Shown here: positions 1-7,800 of the stretch, piece after piece
Layout: each line of letters opens with the position of its first letter
Numbering within the stretch: position 1 is the first letter of the stretch
NCBI GenBank assembly: GCA_031275075.1
Contig: JAISPI010000153.1
Span: forward strand, 1-18,851
Direction: 5' to 3'
Length of the DNA stretch: 18,851 nt
Source of the DNA: Burkholderiales bacterium
GTDB lineage: Bacteria > Pseudomonadota > Gammaproteobacteria > Burkholderiales > Casimicrobiaceae
Notes under the pieces: model-generated
What the model was told of the DNA's origin: nothing
The model's input: the letters and a program-made list of their open reading frames with translations, nothing else
Database searches by the model: none
Program-made: the position numbers and the translations under genes

Positions 1-123
1 ATCGACACCTTCGTTGCGGCACCTGAACCGGTATTCAACTTGGGCAGCGGGGAAATGATGCAAGACCACTTGCATCATCGTAAATTTATAAAGATCGGTA
101 TCGAGCAGCGAACGAATGATCAT
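1..123 (-). CDS. pncB: Nicotinate phosphoribosyltransferase, N-terminal 41 residues (cut by window edge)
   Basis: The minus strand from an ATG at 123 reads MIIRSLLDTDLYKFTMMQVV and continues with HHFP..VEYRFRCRN to the window edge. The block LLDTD-YK--M-Q followed by HH and FRCR is the N-terminal signature of the PncB family, which makes nicotinate mononucleotide from nicotinate and PRPP in the Preiss-Handler NAD salvage route, in the cytoplasm. Only about a tenth of the protein (usually near 400 residues) is present, so nothing can be said about catalytic residues further on. No strong Shine-Dalgarno lies before the ATG. An upstream small open frame overlaps the start as ATGA, so translational coupling is possible. 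The gene is divergent from ompR. The identification rests on motif recall but is quite specific. Confidence 0.85.
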   Translation of the reverse strand, partial: MIIRSLLDTDLYKFTMMQVVLHHFPAAQVEYRFRCRNEGVD

Positions 124-206
124 GATTTAAAAAACAGGCTTTGCCCCACCTCGCCACTGAAGCCTTCGGGCGGAACAACCGTAACATAGAGGGGGTAGGT
201 TATCAT
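120..206 (-). CDS. Possible 28-residue leader ORF overlapping the pncB start
   Basis: On the minus strand an ATG at 206 opens a 28-codon frame (begins MITYPLYVTVVPPEGF) whose TGA stop overlaps the pncB ATG as ATGA. The overlap geometry is typical of translational coupling. Against it, the GGAGG directly upstream is only one base from the ATG, too close for a normal ribosome site, and the frame stays open further upstream to a stop at 285-287 without another ATG. The peptide resembles nothing I recognise. It could be a leader peptide, the remnant of a longer gene, or chance. Confidence 0.2.
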   Translation of the reverse strand: MITYPLYVTVVPPEGFSGEVGQSLFFKS

Positions 207-466
207 TCCTCCGGCTTTTTTTGAAAGGTTTGTGGCACTGCCTTTGTCTCCGTCCACCGCTCGCCGGATGTCTGTACCCTTGAGTTAATGCCAACGGCTT
301 AGTTCTGACTTTCCGCCCCCTCCTTTTCCTGAAAAAAGAAGCGTTCCGCCCGTTTTTTTGACCGCTCGTAGCAAAATGGATGCCTATTGTTACTTTGCTC
401 TATTTCAAGAGATCGATTAATTGTTACACTAGAAATATCCGCTTTAGCCAAGGTTTTGATTTCGTC
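124..466. other. Divergent intergenic region between pncB and ompR
   Basis: This is 343 bases with no convincing protein gene apart from the small candidate ORF at its left end. It contains purine/pyrimidine-rich blocks, with CCGCCCCCTCC near 312-322 and a minus-strand GGGGGCGGAA that could pair with TTCCGCCC nearer pncB, so a structured pncB leader RNA is conceivable. The region must hold promoters for both genes. Only a weak ompR candidate is visible. Confidence 0.6.
403..430 (+). promoter_or_regulatory. Weak candidate sigma-70 promoter for ompR-envZ
   Basis: TTTCAA at 403-408 and TACACT at 425-430 are separated by 16 bases, and the ompR ATG lies 36 bases further on. The -10 box is acceptable and the -35 box is poor, so this is only a position guess. 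Confidence 0.25.
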
Positions 467-1213
467 ATGAGTACTCCAGATCGCCATTACCGAATTTTAG
501 TGATCGATGACGATCCGCGCTTACGCGATCTTCTACAACGTTACCTCACGGAAAACGGCCTGGAAACGATCACTTTGCCCGACAGCACACAGCTTGAAAA
601 AACGTTACAACGTTTCCCGCCGCATCTGGTCGTTCTTGACCTGATGCTACCGGGTGAAGATGGGCTGTCCATCTGCCGCAAGCTGCGCAGCACCTATGAG
701 TCGCTTCCAATTATCATGCTAACAGCACGCCGTGAAGAAGTCGATCGCATTATCGGTCTCGAAATGGGTGCCGATGACTACCTTGGAAAACCGTTTAATC
801 CACGCGAATTGCTGGCGCGGATTCATGCCGTACTGCGTCGCGCGCCGAAGCATGAGCTGGCCGGAGCGCCAACCGAGGAAGGCACGATTCCGTTTGGCCC
901 GTTCACGCTCGATCTGGCGGCTCGCACGTTGAACAAAGACGGCGAAACCGTCCACCTGAGCACTGCCGAATTTTCATTGCTCAGGGTGATGGGGCAGCAC
1001 CCGCGCCAACCGTTCACCCGTGAACGGCTGTCGCTGTTGGCGCGCGGCAAAGACCATGAAACGTTTGACCGTGCTATTGACATGCAAATTTCGCGGCTGC
1101 GCAAACTCGTCGAACCCGACCCGATGAACCCGCGTTACATTCAAACCGTGCGCGGCTTCGGGTACATTTACGTCCCCGAAGACAGCAAATCTGACAGCGA
1201 CGCGGCGGAATAA
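467..1213 (+). CDS. ompR: OmpR-family DNA-binding response regulator
   Basis: This is a cytoplasmic transcription factor phosphorylated by the adjacent EnvZ-type kinase. The 248-residue product starts MSTPDRHYRILVIDDDPRLR. The receiver domain covers about residues 8-122, with the acidic pair DDD near 16-18, the phosphoacceptor Asp58 in VVLDLMLPGEDG, a conserved Thr in IIMLTAR, and Lys in GKPFNPREL. A winged-helix output domain (about 145-238) includes TAEFSLLRVM, RAIDMQISRLRKLVEPDP and QTVRGFGYIYVPE, the OmpR/PhoB signature. I chose the ATG at 467 because it gives the family's normal N-terminus; an in-frame ATG at 380 would add 29 unrelated residues. The stop is in the same frame as the downstream kinase and 21 bases before its proposed start, which points to one operon. 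Its targets cannot be inferred here. Confidence 0.93.
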   Translation: MSTPDRHYRILVIDDDPRLRDLLQRYLTENGLETITLPDSTQLEKTLQRFPPHLVVLDLMLPGEDGLSICRKLRSTYESLPIIMLTARREEVDRIIGLEMGADDYLGKPFNPRELLARIHAVLRRAPKHELAGAPTEEGTIPFGPFTLDLAARTLNKDGETVHLSTAEFSLLRVMGQHPRQPFTRERLSLLARGKDHETFDRAIDMQISRLRKLVEPDPMNPRYIQTVRGFGYIYVPEDSKSDSDAAE

Positions 1214-1234
1214 AACGTAAAGAAAGTAGTACGC

Positions 1235-2698
1235 CTGAGTACCCTCCTCAAATTCTGGCCGGCTTCGCTGTTCGGACGGCTTCTGTGTTTTCTGGTCGCG
1301 CTGATCGCCCTGGTGCTGGTCGTGATGGGTTTGTTGTTTCAGTACGACCGCGAAAACCTGCTGATCTACCAGTTCGGGCATACCAAAGCGGTGCAGTTAC
1401 AAGCGTTGCGCGCTGTGCTTGAATCGAGCATTCCAACCGAACGGGCTGACATCCTGCGCCGTTTCGGCCATCAATACAACGCCCGCCTGTTTGAAGAACG
1501 CCGCCGCCGGATCACCGGCGAAACATCACCAGCGGTTCCGTTCGACATGCCGCTTCGCAGTGAATTGGAAATTCCTTCGCTCGATCAGGATACTTCGTCC
1601 GACTCCTTGTCGTTCCGCTCGAATCGACCGATGATACAGCCGCGACAAACCGGACAACCGCCAGTGGGCGCTTTTCTCGACCTCGAAAAATATTTGCAGA
1701 AAACACTCGGCGCCAACACCCATATCCGGCTGCAACCCGAACGACAACTGCTGTGGATTCGTTTCTCCGCGCACAACAGTTATTATTGGGCCGGTTTCAT
1801 TCTACCCGAACGTCCGTTAGCTCAAGATGCTCCGGCGCGCGCTTTCTTTCTGGCGCTGGTGATTGTCGCGATGTTGGTTCTCGCCGCGCTCGCTTTTGCT
1901 CGCTACCTGTCACAGCCGCTTTCCAAGCTCGCCGAAGCCGTTGATCTGGTCGGCCGCGGCGAAGCGCCACCATCGTTGCCCGATGCCGGCCCCTCCGAGA
2001 TGGCTGCGCTCAATCGCGGTTTTAACGCCATGATTACTCGCTTGCAACAAGTCGAACACGATCGCGCGTTATTGCTTGCCGGCATTTCACACGATTTGCG
2101 CACACCGCTGGCGCGCCTTCGCTTGAGTATCGAAATGAGCAGCGATAACCCGCAAGAACGCGAATTAATGGTCGATGATATCGAAGCCATCGACCGCATC
2201 ATTGATCAGTTCCTTGATTTTGCGCGCGACGATGCCGGCAAACCAGCGCATCTGCAAAATGCCAACACCCTGATCACCTCTTGCGTCGAGCGTTATCAGC
2301 GCTCACACCATGATGTGCGTTTCACACCCAACCCGAAACTTCCGGACATTCCGCTACGTACCACGGCATTTGAACGGCTGATCAACAATCTGATCGATAA
2401 CGCCATCGTCCACGGCAAGCCACCCATCGAAATCACCACGGGTTTCGACGCTCATCATGTACGGGTCGAAGTCAGCGACCATGGCGGCGGCTTTCCTGAA
2501 GTGGAACGCGAACGCCTCAAAGAACCGTTCCGCCGTGCTACAAAAGCACGCTCAACGCCAGAAGGCAAACTTGGTGCCGGTCTTGGGCTCGCCATCGTCG
2601 AGCGTATCGCCAGACTGCACAACGGCAGCGTCGAATTATTGAGCGCGCCGCACGGCGGTGCGCTGATCAAAGTGGTGTTGCCACGGCATTCTGGGTAG
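1235..2698 (+). CDS. envZ: EnvZ-type membrane sensor histidine kinase (probable CTG start)
   Basis: This is the inner-membrane kinase/phosphatase partner of OmpR. Using the CTG at 1235 it has 487 residues. A first membrane helix (LFGRLLCFLVALIALVLVVM) covers about residues 12-32, followed by a periplasmic domain of about 170 residues and a second helix (FFLALVIVAMLVLAALAFARYL) at about 204-225. HAMP follows, then the HisKA H-box GISHDLRTPLARLRLS with His286, close to the EnvZ sequence. The ATPase has N-box NNLIDNAIVHG (from 384), DHGGGFP, and GAGLGLAI from 447. The first ATG or GTG in frame (1313 onward) would cut the first helix in half, whereas CTG at 1235 follows an AAAGAAAG stretch and restores it. 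A base error or a different rare start is possible. The last codons run into an ATCAGG-type heptamer array. Confidence 0.88.
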   Translation: MSTLLKFWPASLFGRLLCFLVALIALVLVVMGLLFQYDRENLLIYQFGHTKAVQLQALRAVLESSIPTERADILRRFGHQYNARLFEERRRRITGETSPAVPFDMPLRSELEIPSLDQDTSSDSLSFRSNRPMIQPRQTGQPPVGAFLDLEKYLQKTLGANTHIRLQPERQLLWIRFSAHNSYYWAGFILPERPLAQDAPARAFFLALVIVAMLVLAALAFARYLSQPLSKLAEAVDLVGRGEAPPSLPDAGPSEMAALNRGFNAMITRLQQVEHDRALLLAGISHDLRTPLARLRLSIEMSSDNPQERELMVDDIEAIDRIIDQFLDFARDDAGKPAHLQNANTLITSCVERYQRSHHDVRFTPNPKLPDIPLRTTAFERLINNLIDNAIVHGKPPIEITTGFDAHHVRVEVSDHGGGFPEVERERLKEPFRRATKARSTPEGKLGAGLGLAIVERIARLHNGSVELLSAPHGGALIKVVLPRHSG

Positions 2699-2711
2699 GT
2701 ATCTGGTATCA
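2698..2711 (+). repeat. Heptamer array at envZ 3' end (two units)
   Basis: GGTATCT and GGTATCA lie in direct tandem starting at the last base of the envZ stop codon. Written in the register used for the other arrays they are ATCTGGT-ATCAGTA. The coding-strand orientation (ATCAGG) matches the four other arrays in this window. The dRS3-like element at 2721 follows almost immediately. Confidence 0.6.
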
Positions 2712-2720
2712 GTAAACGGT

Positions 2721-2839
2721 GTCATTCCGCGCGTAGTCGCGGAATCCAGAAAACCATCTCACGCGGAGGCGCGAAGAAGAAACCGAAACACCTTCCCTTT
2801 CATGGATTCCGCGTCCATGCGACTACGCATGGAATAACG
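2721..2839. repeat. dRS3-like palindromic repeat element, copy 1
   Basis: The element begins GTCATTCC and ends GGAATAACG. At its left end ATTCCGCG (2724-2731) and CGCGGAAT (2738-2745) form a perfect 8-bp inverted repeat around CGTAGT, with the same design as the Neisseria dRS3 consensus ATTCC-N-GGAAT. At its right end CCATGCG (2815-2821) and CGCATGG (2826-2832) form a second hairpin around ACTA, inside an outer ATTCC/GGAAT pair. A second region with the same termini and nearly the same length is at 4648-4761. It lies between the converging envZ and gdhA genes and could act as a bidirectional RNA stop. Confidence 0.65.
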
Positions 2840-2849
2840 TTTAAAAATA

Positions 2850-2912
2850 TTAACCGCAAAGATCGCAAAAATTTTAGGTGCTCTCTGCGTTCTATGCGTT
2901 CTTTGCGGTTAA
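2850..2912. repeat. CGCAAAG-type repeat forming a 13-bp inverted repeat
   Basis: TTAACCGCAAAGA at 2850-2862 pairs perfectly with TCTTTGCGGTTAA at 2900-2912. The right arm, read on the minus strand (the gdhA coding strand), gives TTAACCGCAAAGAACGCATA, which recurs exactly downstream of yoaA at 18507. The inverted repeat could fold as a long-looped hairpin downstream of gdhA, but no T-run follows, so a terminator role is only a possibility. Confidence 0.7.
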
Positions 2913-2920
2913 AACGGTTT

Positions 2921-2944
2921 TCCTGATCCCTGACGCCTGAAAAT
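2921..2944 (-). repeat. Heptamer array at gdhA 3' end (three units)
   Basis: The plus strand reads TCCTGAT-CCCTGAC-GCCTGAA. On the gdhA coding strand the units are TTCAGGC, GTCAGGG and ATCAGGA. The array abuts the gdhA TGA stop (2945-2947). It is followed, in gdhA direction, by an A-rich spacer and the CGCAAAG repeat, the same order as after yoaA. Confidence 0.6.
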
Positions 2945-4285
2945 TCAGACAATGCCTTGCGCCATCATCGCATCGGCCACTTTCACGAAGCCTGCTACGT
3001 TAGCGCCATCGACGTAATTCACATGCCCCTTACCGTCCTTGCCGAAACGCACGCATGAAGCATGAATTGCATGCATGATATTGCGCAAACGCGAATCAAC
3101 TTCTTCGCGCGCCCACGATAACCGAAAACTGTTTTGGCTCATTTCCAGCCCCGACACAGCCACACCGCCTGCGTTGGCCGCTTTACCGGGAGCAAACAGG
3201 GTCTTCGCATCGTGGAAAACCTGCGTCGCCTCCAACGTCGATGGCATGTTGGCGCCCTCGGCCACGCATTGACAGCCGTTTTTGACCAACGTTCTGGCAT
3301 CGTCCTCATTCAGTTCGTTCTGCGTGGCGCATGGCAATGCAACATCACAAGCAATGTGCCATGGCGTTTTATCTTTGTGGAATTTGAGCTTGTGTTGTTC
3401 GGCGAATGCCTGCAAGCGCCCACGCTCAATATTCTTCCAGTGCATCAACGCTATAAGTTGATCAGAGGTCAAGCCGTTCGTCAATTCTACCGTTCCTTCC
3501 GAATCGGACATCGATACCACTTTGGCGCCGCACTCCAGGCACTTTTCCGCCGCATACTGCGCGACATTGCCGGAACCGGATACGGTCACCCGTTTCCCTT
3601 CCAAATTTTGTGAACGCACCGCCAACATTTCGTTGACGAAATAGATCAAGCCATAGCCAGTAGCTTCCGGCCGGATCAGGCTGCCGCCGAAAGTGACGCC
3701 CTTACCGGTCAATACGCCGGAAAATGTGTTCGCCAGTTTTTTGTATTGCCCAAACAAATAACCGACCTCTCGGCCACCAACGCCGATATCACCTGCCGGA
3801 ACATCGAGGTCGGCGCCAATGTGACGAAAAAGCTCGTTCATGAACGACTGACAAAAACGCATTACTTCATTGTCGCTCTTGCCTTTCGGATCGAAATCGG
3901 AGCCCCCTTTACCGCCGCCCATCGGTAATGTCGTCAACGCATTCTTGAACACCTGTTCAAACGCAAGAAATTTCAACATTCCTATCGTAACCGACGGGTG
4001 AAAACGCAAGCCGCCCTTGTAAGGCCCCAAAGCACTGCTCATCTGCACCCGGAAACCGCGGTTGACCTGCACTTTGCCTTGGTCGTCAACCCACGGCACC
4101 CGAAAAGCAATGGTTCGTTCCGGTTCAACGATACGCTCCAGCAGCGCATTTTCCCGATATTGCGGATTTTTCTGAATGAACGGCCATAAGCTCTGCATGA
4201 CCTCAGTGACCGCCTGATGAAACGTCACCTGGCTTGGGTCTTTCTTCTGCACATACAACAAAAACTCATTCAAACTTTGAGGCAT
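2945..4285 (-). CDS. gdhA: NADP-type glutamate dehydrogenase, hexameric family I
   Basis: It catalyses reductive amination of 2-oxoglutarate to glutamate in the cytoplasm, assimilating ammonium. The product has 446 residues, against 447 in E. coli GdhA. Visible signatures are GPYKGGLRFHP with Lys90, PMGGGKGGSDFDPKG with catalytic Lys126, DVPAGDIGVGGREVGYL, the nucleotide-binding VSGSGNVAQYAAEK, and near the C-terminus CVAEGANMP and AGGVAVSGLEMSQNS. The start at 4285 (MPQSLNEFLLYVQ) is set by AAGGAG eight bases upstream and by family length; an upstream in-frame ATG at 4375 would add 30 atypical residues. The DVPAGD and small-hexamer layout suggest NADPH specificity by family resemblance, not by direct evidence. 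It stands alone, convergent with envZ, with repeats at its 3' end. Confidence 0.95.
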   Translation of the reverse strand: MPQSLNEFLLYVQKKDPSQVTFHQAVTEVMQSLWPFIQKNPQYRENALLERIVEPERTIAFRVPWVDDQGKVQVNRGFRVQMSSALGPYKGGLRFHPSVTIGMLKFLAFEQVFKNALTTLPMGGGKGGSDFDPKGKSDNEVMRFCQSFMNELFRHIGADLDVPAGDIGVGGREVGYLFGQYKKLANTFSGVLTGKGVTFGGSLIRPEATGYGLIYFVNEMLAVRSQNLEGKRVTVSGSGNVAQYAAEKCLECGAKVVSMSDSEGTVELTNGLTSDQLIALMHWKNIERGRLQAFAEQHKLKFHKDKTPWHIACDVALPCATQNELNEDDARTLVKNGCQCVAEGANMPSTLEATQVFHDAKTLFAPGKAANAGGVAVSGLEMSQNSFRLSWAREEVDSRLRNIMHAIHASCVRFGKDGKGHVNYVDGANVAGFVKVADAMMAQGIV

Positions 4286-4293
4286 CTTGCTTG

Positions 4294-4299
4294 CTCCTT
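4294..4299 (-). promoter_or_regulatory. Strong ribosome binding site that fixes the gdhA start
   Basis: The minus strand reads GAAGGAGC here, with AAGGAG ending eight bases before the ATG at 4285. This is the best Shine-Dalgarno seen in the window and argues against the longer reading frame starting at 4375. Confidence 0.8.
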
Positions 4300-4647
4300 C
4301 TTCAAAAAACGAGACCCTGGGCGAACAATGAACCTCAACGTCCGCCTGCTCAAAAAAGGATGCCTCCCTGACCACACACTCGGTGTGTTACATCTCACCA
4401 TGCTGTTCAATGCTTCCCGGACATTCCAGCCCGATTACGCCTGCCGCTTCGTAGAACGTCAGTACCGAAGCAAACGCCTTGATCCCAAATCAAAACACCT
4501 TTGGAATAACGCGCCGACAACACTTTTTATTATACGGCGTCAAACGCATGAGCTATGTTTTTTTGGTCGCCCGATCTAAATCAAGACCAATGCCACACAG
4601 CTTCCGTCCTCCCGCGCAAGAAGCGAGAGGAGAAAAGCGTCGGAGAT

Positions 4648-4761
4648 GTCATTCCAGCACCATCGTCATTCTGTGCGGAACAAAGCGGTGTCGTAGAATC
4701 CAAACGCCGCATGGTTCCCGAGTGCTGCGACTTCGCGCAAGATGACGCGCACGGAATAACG
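4648..4761. repeat. Palindromic repeat element, copy 2 (GTCATTCC...GGAATAACG)
   Basis: It has the same terminal words and almost the same length as the element at 2721-2839 (114 against 119 bases), but the interior is diverged. GTCATTCTGTGCG (starting near 4665) and CGCGCACGGAAT near the right end form an imperfect inverted repeat. It lies in the gap between gdhA and carB. Confidence 0.5.
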
Positions 4762-4831
4762 CGAATGGAGCGGTAGCGTGGCTGTCTCTCTACCGCAGAG
4801 GGAGAGAACGTTTAACCCATCCCCACCCTGT

Positions 4832-4850
4832 CCTCCCCTTGAAGGGGAGG
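4832..4850. repeat. Perfect 9-bp-arm palindrome CCTCCCCTT-G-AAGGGGAGG
   Basis: The arms at 4832-4840 and 4842-4850 are exactly complementary around a single base. It sits 40 bases beyond the carB stop and would form a very stable hairpin in the carB transcript, but no U-tract follows, so it is not a classical intrinsic terminator. This C/G-rich palindrome resembles a dispersed sequence common in many bacterial genomes (my recollection). Confidence 0.75.
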
Positions 4851-4853
4851 GAA

Positions 4854-4893
4854 GAAATCCGATACCTGATACCTGATTCCCGATCCCCGAAAC
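4854..4893 (-). repeat. Heptamer array at carB 3' end (four to five units)
   Basis: The plus strand reads GATACCT-GATACCT-GATTCCC-GATCCCC from 4861 to 4888, with degenerate flanking units. On the carB coding strand this is ATCGGGA-ATCAGGT-ATCAGGT-ATCGGAT. It begins within a few bases of the carB TGA (4894-4896) and leads into the C-rich palindrome. It is the clearest of the five arrays because two adjacent units are identical. Confidence 0.8.
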
Positions 4894-7800
4894 TCACCCC
4901 GCCTGCAACGGATACAGTTTCCAGTTCTTTCCGCTTTTCAACGACCTCAATCCCTCTACTGCCGCCAGCGCGCCGGAGATCGTTGTGCAATAGGGAATGC
5001 AATTCGCCAGCGCCGTGATCCGGATCAGCCGTGAGTTGGCAATCGCCGTTCGCGTTTCTTCGACTGTAGTGAACACCATCGCAATTTCTCCGCTTTTCAT
5101 CACGTCGACAATATTCGGGCGGCTTTCTTTGAGTTTGTTGATGGTACGCACTTCGATTCCGGCGGCGCGAATCGCTTCGGCGGTGCCTTGCGTTGCAACC
5201 AGTGTATAACCGCCCATCGCCATCAGTGTTTGCGCGACTTTCACGGCTCGCGCTTTGTCGCTGTCCTTGACGGTCAGCAACACGGTGCCGCTGTCGGGCA
5301 AACGCACGCCCGCGGCCAGTTGTGCTTTGAACAACGCTTCACCGAATGTTTCTCCGATTCCCATCACTTCGCCGGTCGAGCGCATCTCCGGCCCAAGCAC
5401 CGGATCGACCCCGAGGAATTTGCTGAACGGAAACACCGCTTCTTTGACGCTGATTCGCTTCGGCGTTACTTCCTCGTAGACTCCTTGCTCCTGCAGCGTT
5501 TTTCCAGCCATACAGCGCGCCGCGATTTTGGCCAGCGGCAGCCCGGTTGCTTTGGAAACGAACGGCACGGTACGCGATGCCCGCGGATTGACTTCGAGAA
5601 CGTAAACCACATCGCCCTCTGCCGTCTGCTGAATCGCGAATTGCACGTTCATCAAACCGACCACATTGAGCGCCTTCGCCATTGCCCGTGTCTGCTCTTT
5701 CAGCACTTCCACCGTTGCCGCCGAGAGCGAATACGGCGGCAGCGCACAAGCCGAGTCGCCGGAATGCACACCCGCCTGTTCGATGTGTTCCATCACGCCG
5801 CCGATGAACACGGTTTCACCGTCCGCAACGCAATCGACGTCACATTCAATCGCATCATCGAGGAAACGATCAAGAAGCACGGGTGAATCGGGCGACACGG
5901 TTACCGCTTCACGCATATAGCGCTCAAGGTCACGAGCCTCGTGGACGATTTCCATTGCGCGACCGCCCAACACATACGACGGACGTACAACCAACGGGTA
6001 TCCTATCGTTTCAGCGCAACGTAACGCTTCCGCTTCCGTCCGCGCCGTCGCGTTCGGCGGTTGTTTCAAGCCTAATTCGTGGAGCAATTTCTGGAAACGT
6101 TCGCGGTCTTCAGCAGCGTCAATGCTCTGCGGCGATGTGCCAATCACCGGCACACCGTGCGCTTCGAGCGCCAACGCCAGCTTCAGCGGTGTCTGCCCGC
6201 CAAATTGAACGATCACGCCTTCAGGCTTTTCGAGTGCGACGATTTCAAGCAGGTCTTCGAGCGTCAGCGGTTCGAAATATAGGCGGTCGGATGTATCGTA
6301 GTCGGTCGACACGGTTTCCGGATTACAGTTAATCATGATGGTTTCGAAACCGTCTTCGCGCAGCGCCATCGCCGCGTGCACGCAACAATAATCGAACTCA
6401 ATCCCCTGCCCAATCCGGTTCGGCCCGCCGCCAAGTACCATGATTTTACGCCGCCCGCTCGGCCGCGCCTCGCAAACGCCGTGCGTTTGTCCATGCAACG
6501 GCATTTCGTAAGCGGAATACAAATACGCCGTGCTGCTGGCGAATTCCGCCGCGCAAGTATCGACCCGTTTGTAAACCGGCCTAACGTCAAGCGACAAACG
6601 TTTTTCCCGCACTGCCGCCTCTGTCACCTTCAACAGCTTTGCAAGACGTCGGTCAGAAAAGCCCATGCTTTTTAACATGCGCATCTCTTTTTCGGACAAT
6701 GCTTCGAGCGTATGCGTCGTCAACCGTGTTTCCATTGCTACGATTTCTTCGATTTGTGCCAGAAACCATGGGTCAATGTGTGTCTCGTTGTAAATTTCGT
6801 CGAACGGTATCCCCAACCGGAACGCGTCGGCCACGTACCACAGCCGCATCGGTCCCGCTTCGCTCATCTGGTTGATAATATCGTCGCGGTCTTCCGATTG
6901 CTCATCAAAACCGCTAACCCCGATTTCCAGCCCGCGCAACGCTTTTTGCAACGACTCCTGAAACGTCCGTCCCATCGCCATCACTTCACCGACCGCTTTC
7001 ATCTGCGTGGTCAGCCGCGGATCGGCTTCGCGGAATTTTTCAAACGCAAAACGCGCGATTTTAGTGACCACATAATCGATGGTCGGCTCGAACGATGCCG
7101 GAATAACACCGCCGGTAATATCGTTTTTCAGTTCGTCGAGCGTGTAGCCAACGGCGAGTTTGGCGGCAATTCTAGCAATCGGAAAACCGGTCGCCTTTGA
7201 CGCCAGCGCCGATGAACGCGACACCCGCGGATTCATTTCGATTACGATCAATCGGCCATTTTTTGGATTCACCGCAAATTGCACGTTAGAACCGCCGGTA
7301 TTGACCCCAATCTCGCGCAATATCGCAAACGACGCGCTGCGCATGATCTGATATTCTTTGTCAGTCATCGTCTGCGCCGGCGCTACGGTGATCGAATCAC
7401 CGGTGTGGATTCCCATCGGATCGAGGTTTTCGATCGAACACACGATAATGCAATTATCGGCGCGGTCGCGCACCACTTCCATCTCAAACTCTTTCCAGCC
7501 GAGCAGTGATTCTTCAATCAATAGCTCGTGCGTCGGCGACAATTCCAATCCGCGCTGACAAATCTCTTTGAACTCTTCCGGGTTGTACGCCACACCGCCG
7601 CCGGTGCCACCAAGCGTAAACGATGGCCGGATGATTATCGGATAGCCGATGCTCTGCGTCGTCTGCGCGATTTCGCGCTGCACCGCTTGCGCTTCTTCGA
7701 GCGAATGGGCAATGCCGGAACGTGCCGATTGCAGACCGATCTTCTCCATCGCTTCTTTGAAATGTTGCCGGTCTTCCGCTTTGTTGATCGCCACGGGCGA

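Larger units (their letters stand above)
4286..4893. other. 608-bp gene-free region between gdhA start and carB end
   Basis: No credible gene is visible. The gdhA-proximal half (to about 4600) should contain the gdhA promoter. A minus-strand TATAAT lies at 4529-4534 but has no matching -35 at normal spacing. GGAATAACG occurs at 4503-4511, a fragment of the palindromic repeat family. The carB-proximal half is mostly repeats: a 114-bp element with GTCATTCC/GGAATAACG ends, a C-rich perfect palindrome and an ATCAGG heptamer array. Confidence 0.7.

Noticed and set aside
145..170. GCCACTG followed by a GAAGCC...GGGCGG stretch, reminiscent of a cobalamin riboswitch segment.
   Set aside because: It lies on the plus strand pointing away from pncB, and no B12 box is present.
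240..295. Minus-strand similarity to the 3' half of 6S RNA (UCAAGGGU-ACAG, CGGCG, CGGAG blocks).
   Set aside because: The matching 5' strand needed for the long 6S closing stem is not found in the upstream 150 bases, so the likeness is probably chance.
299..487. 62-residue minus-strand frame opposite the ompR start.
   Set aside because: It overlaps the ompR coding start and shows no recognisable features or ribosome site.
4529..4543. Minus-strand TTGACG next to TATAAT upstream of gdhA.
   Set aside because: The two boxes are only three bases apart, so they cannot form one promoter.
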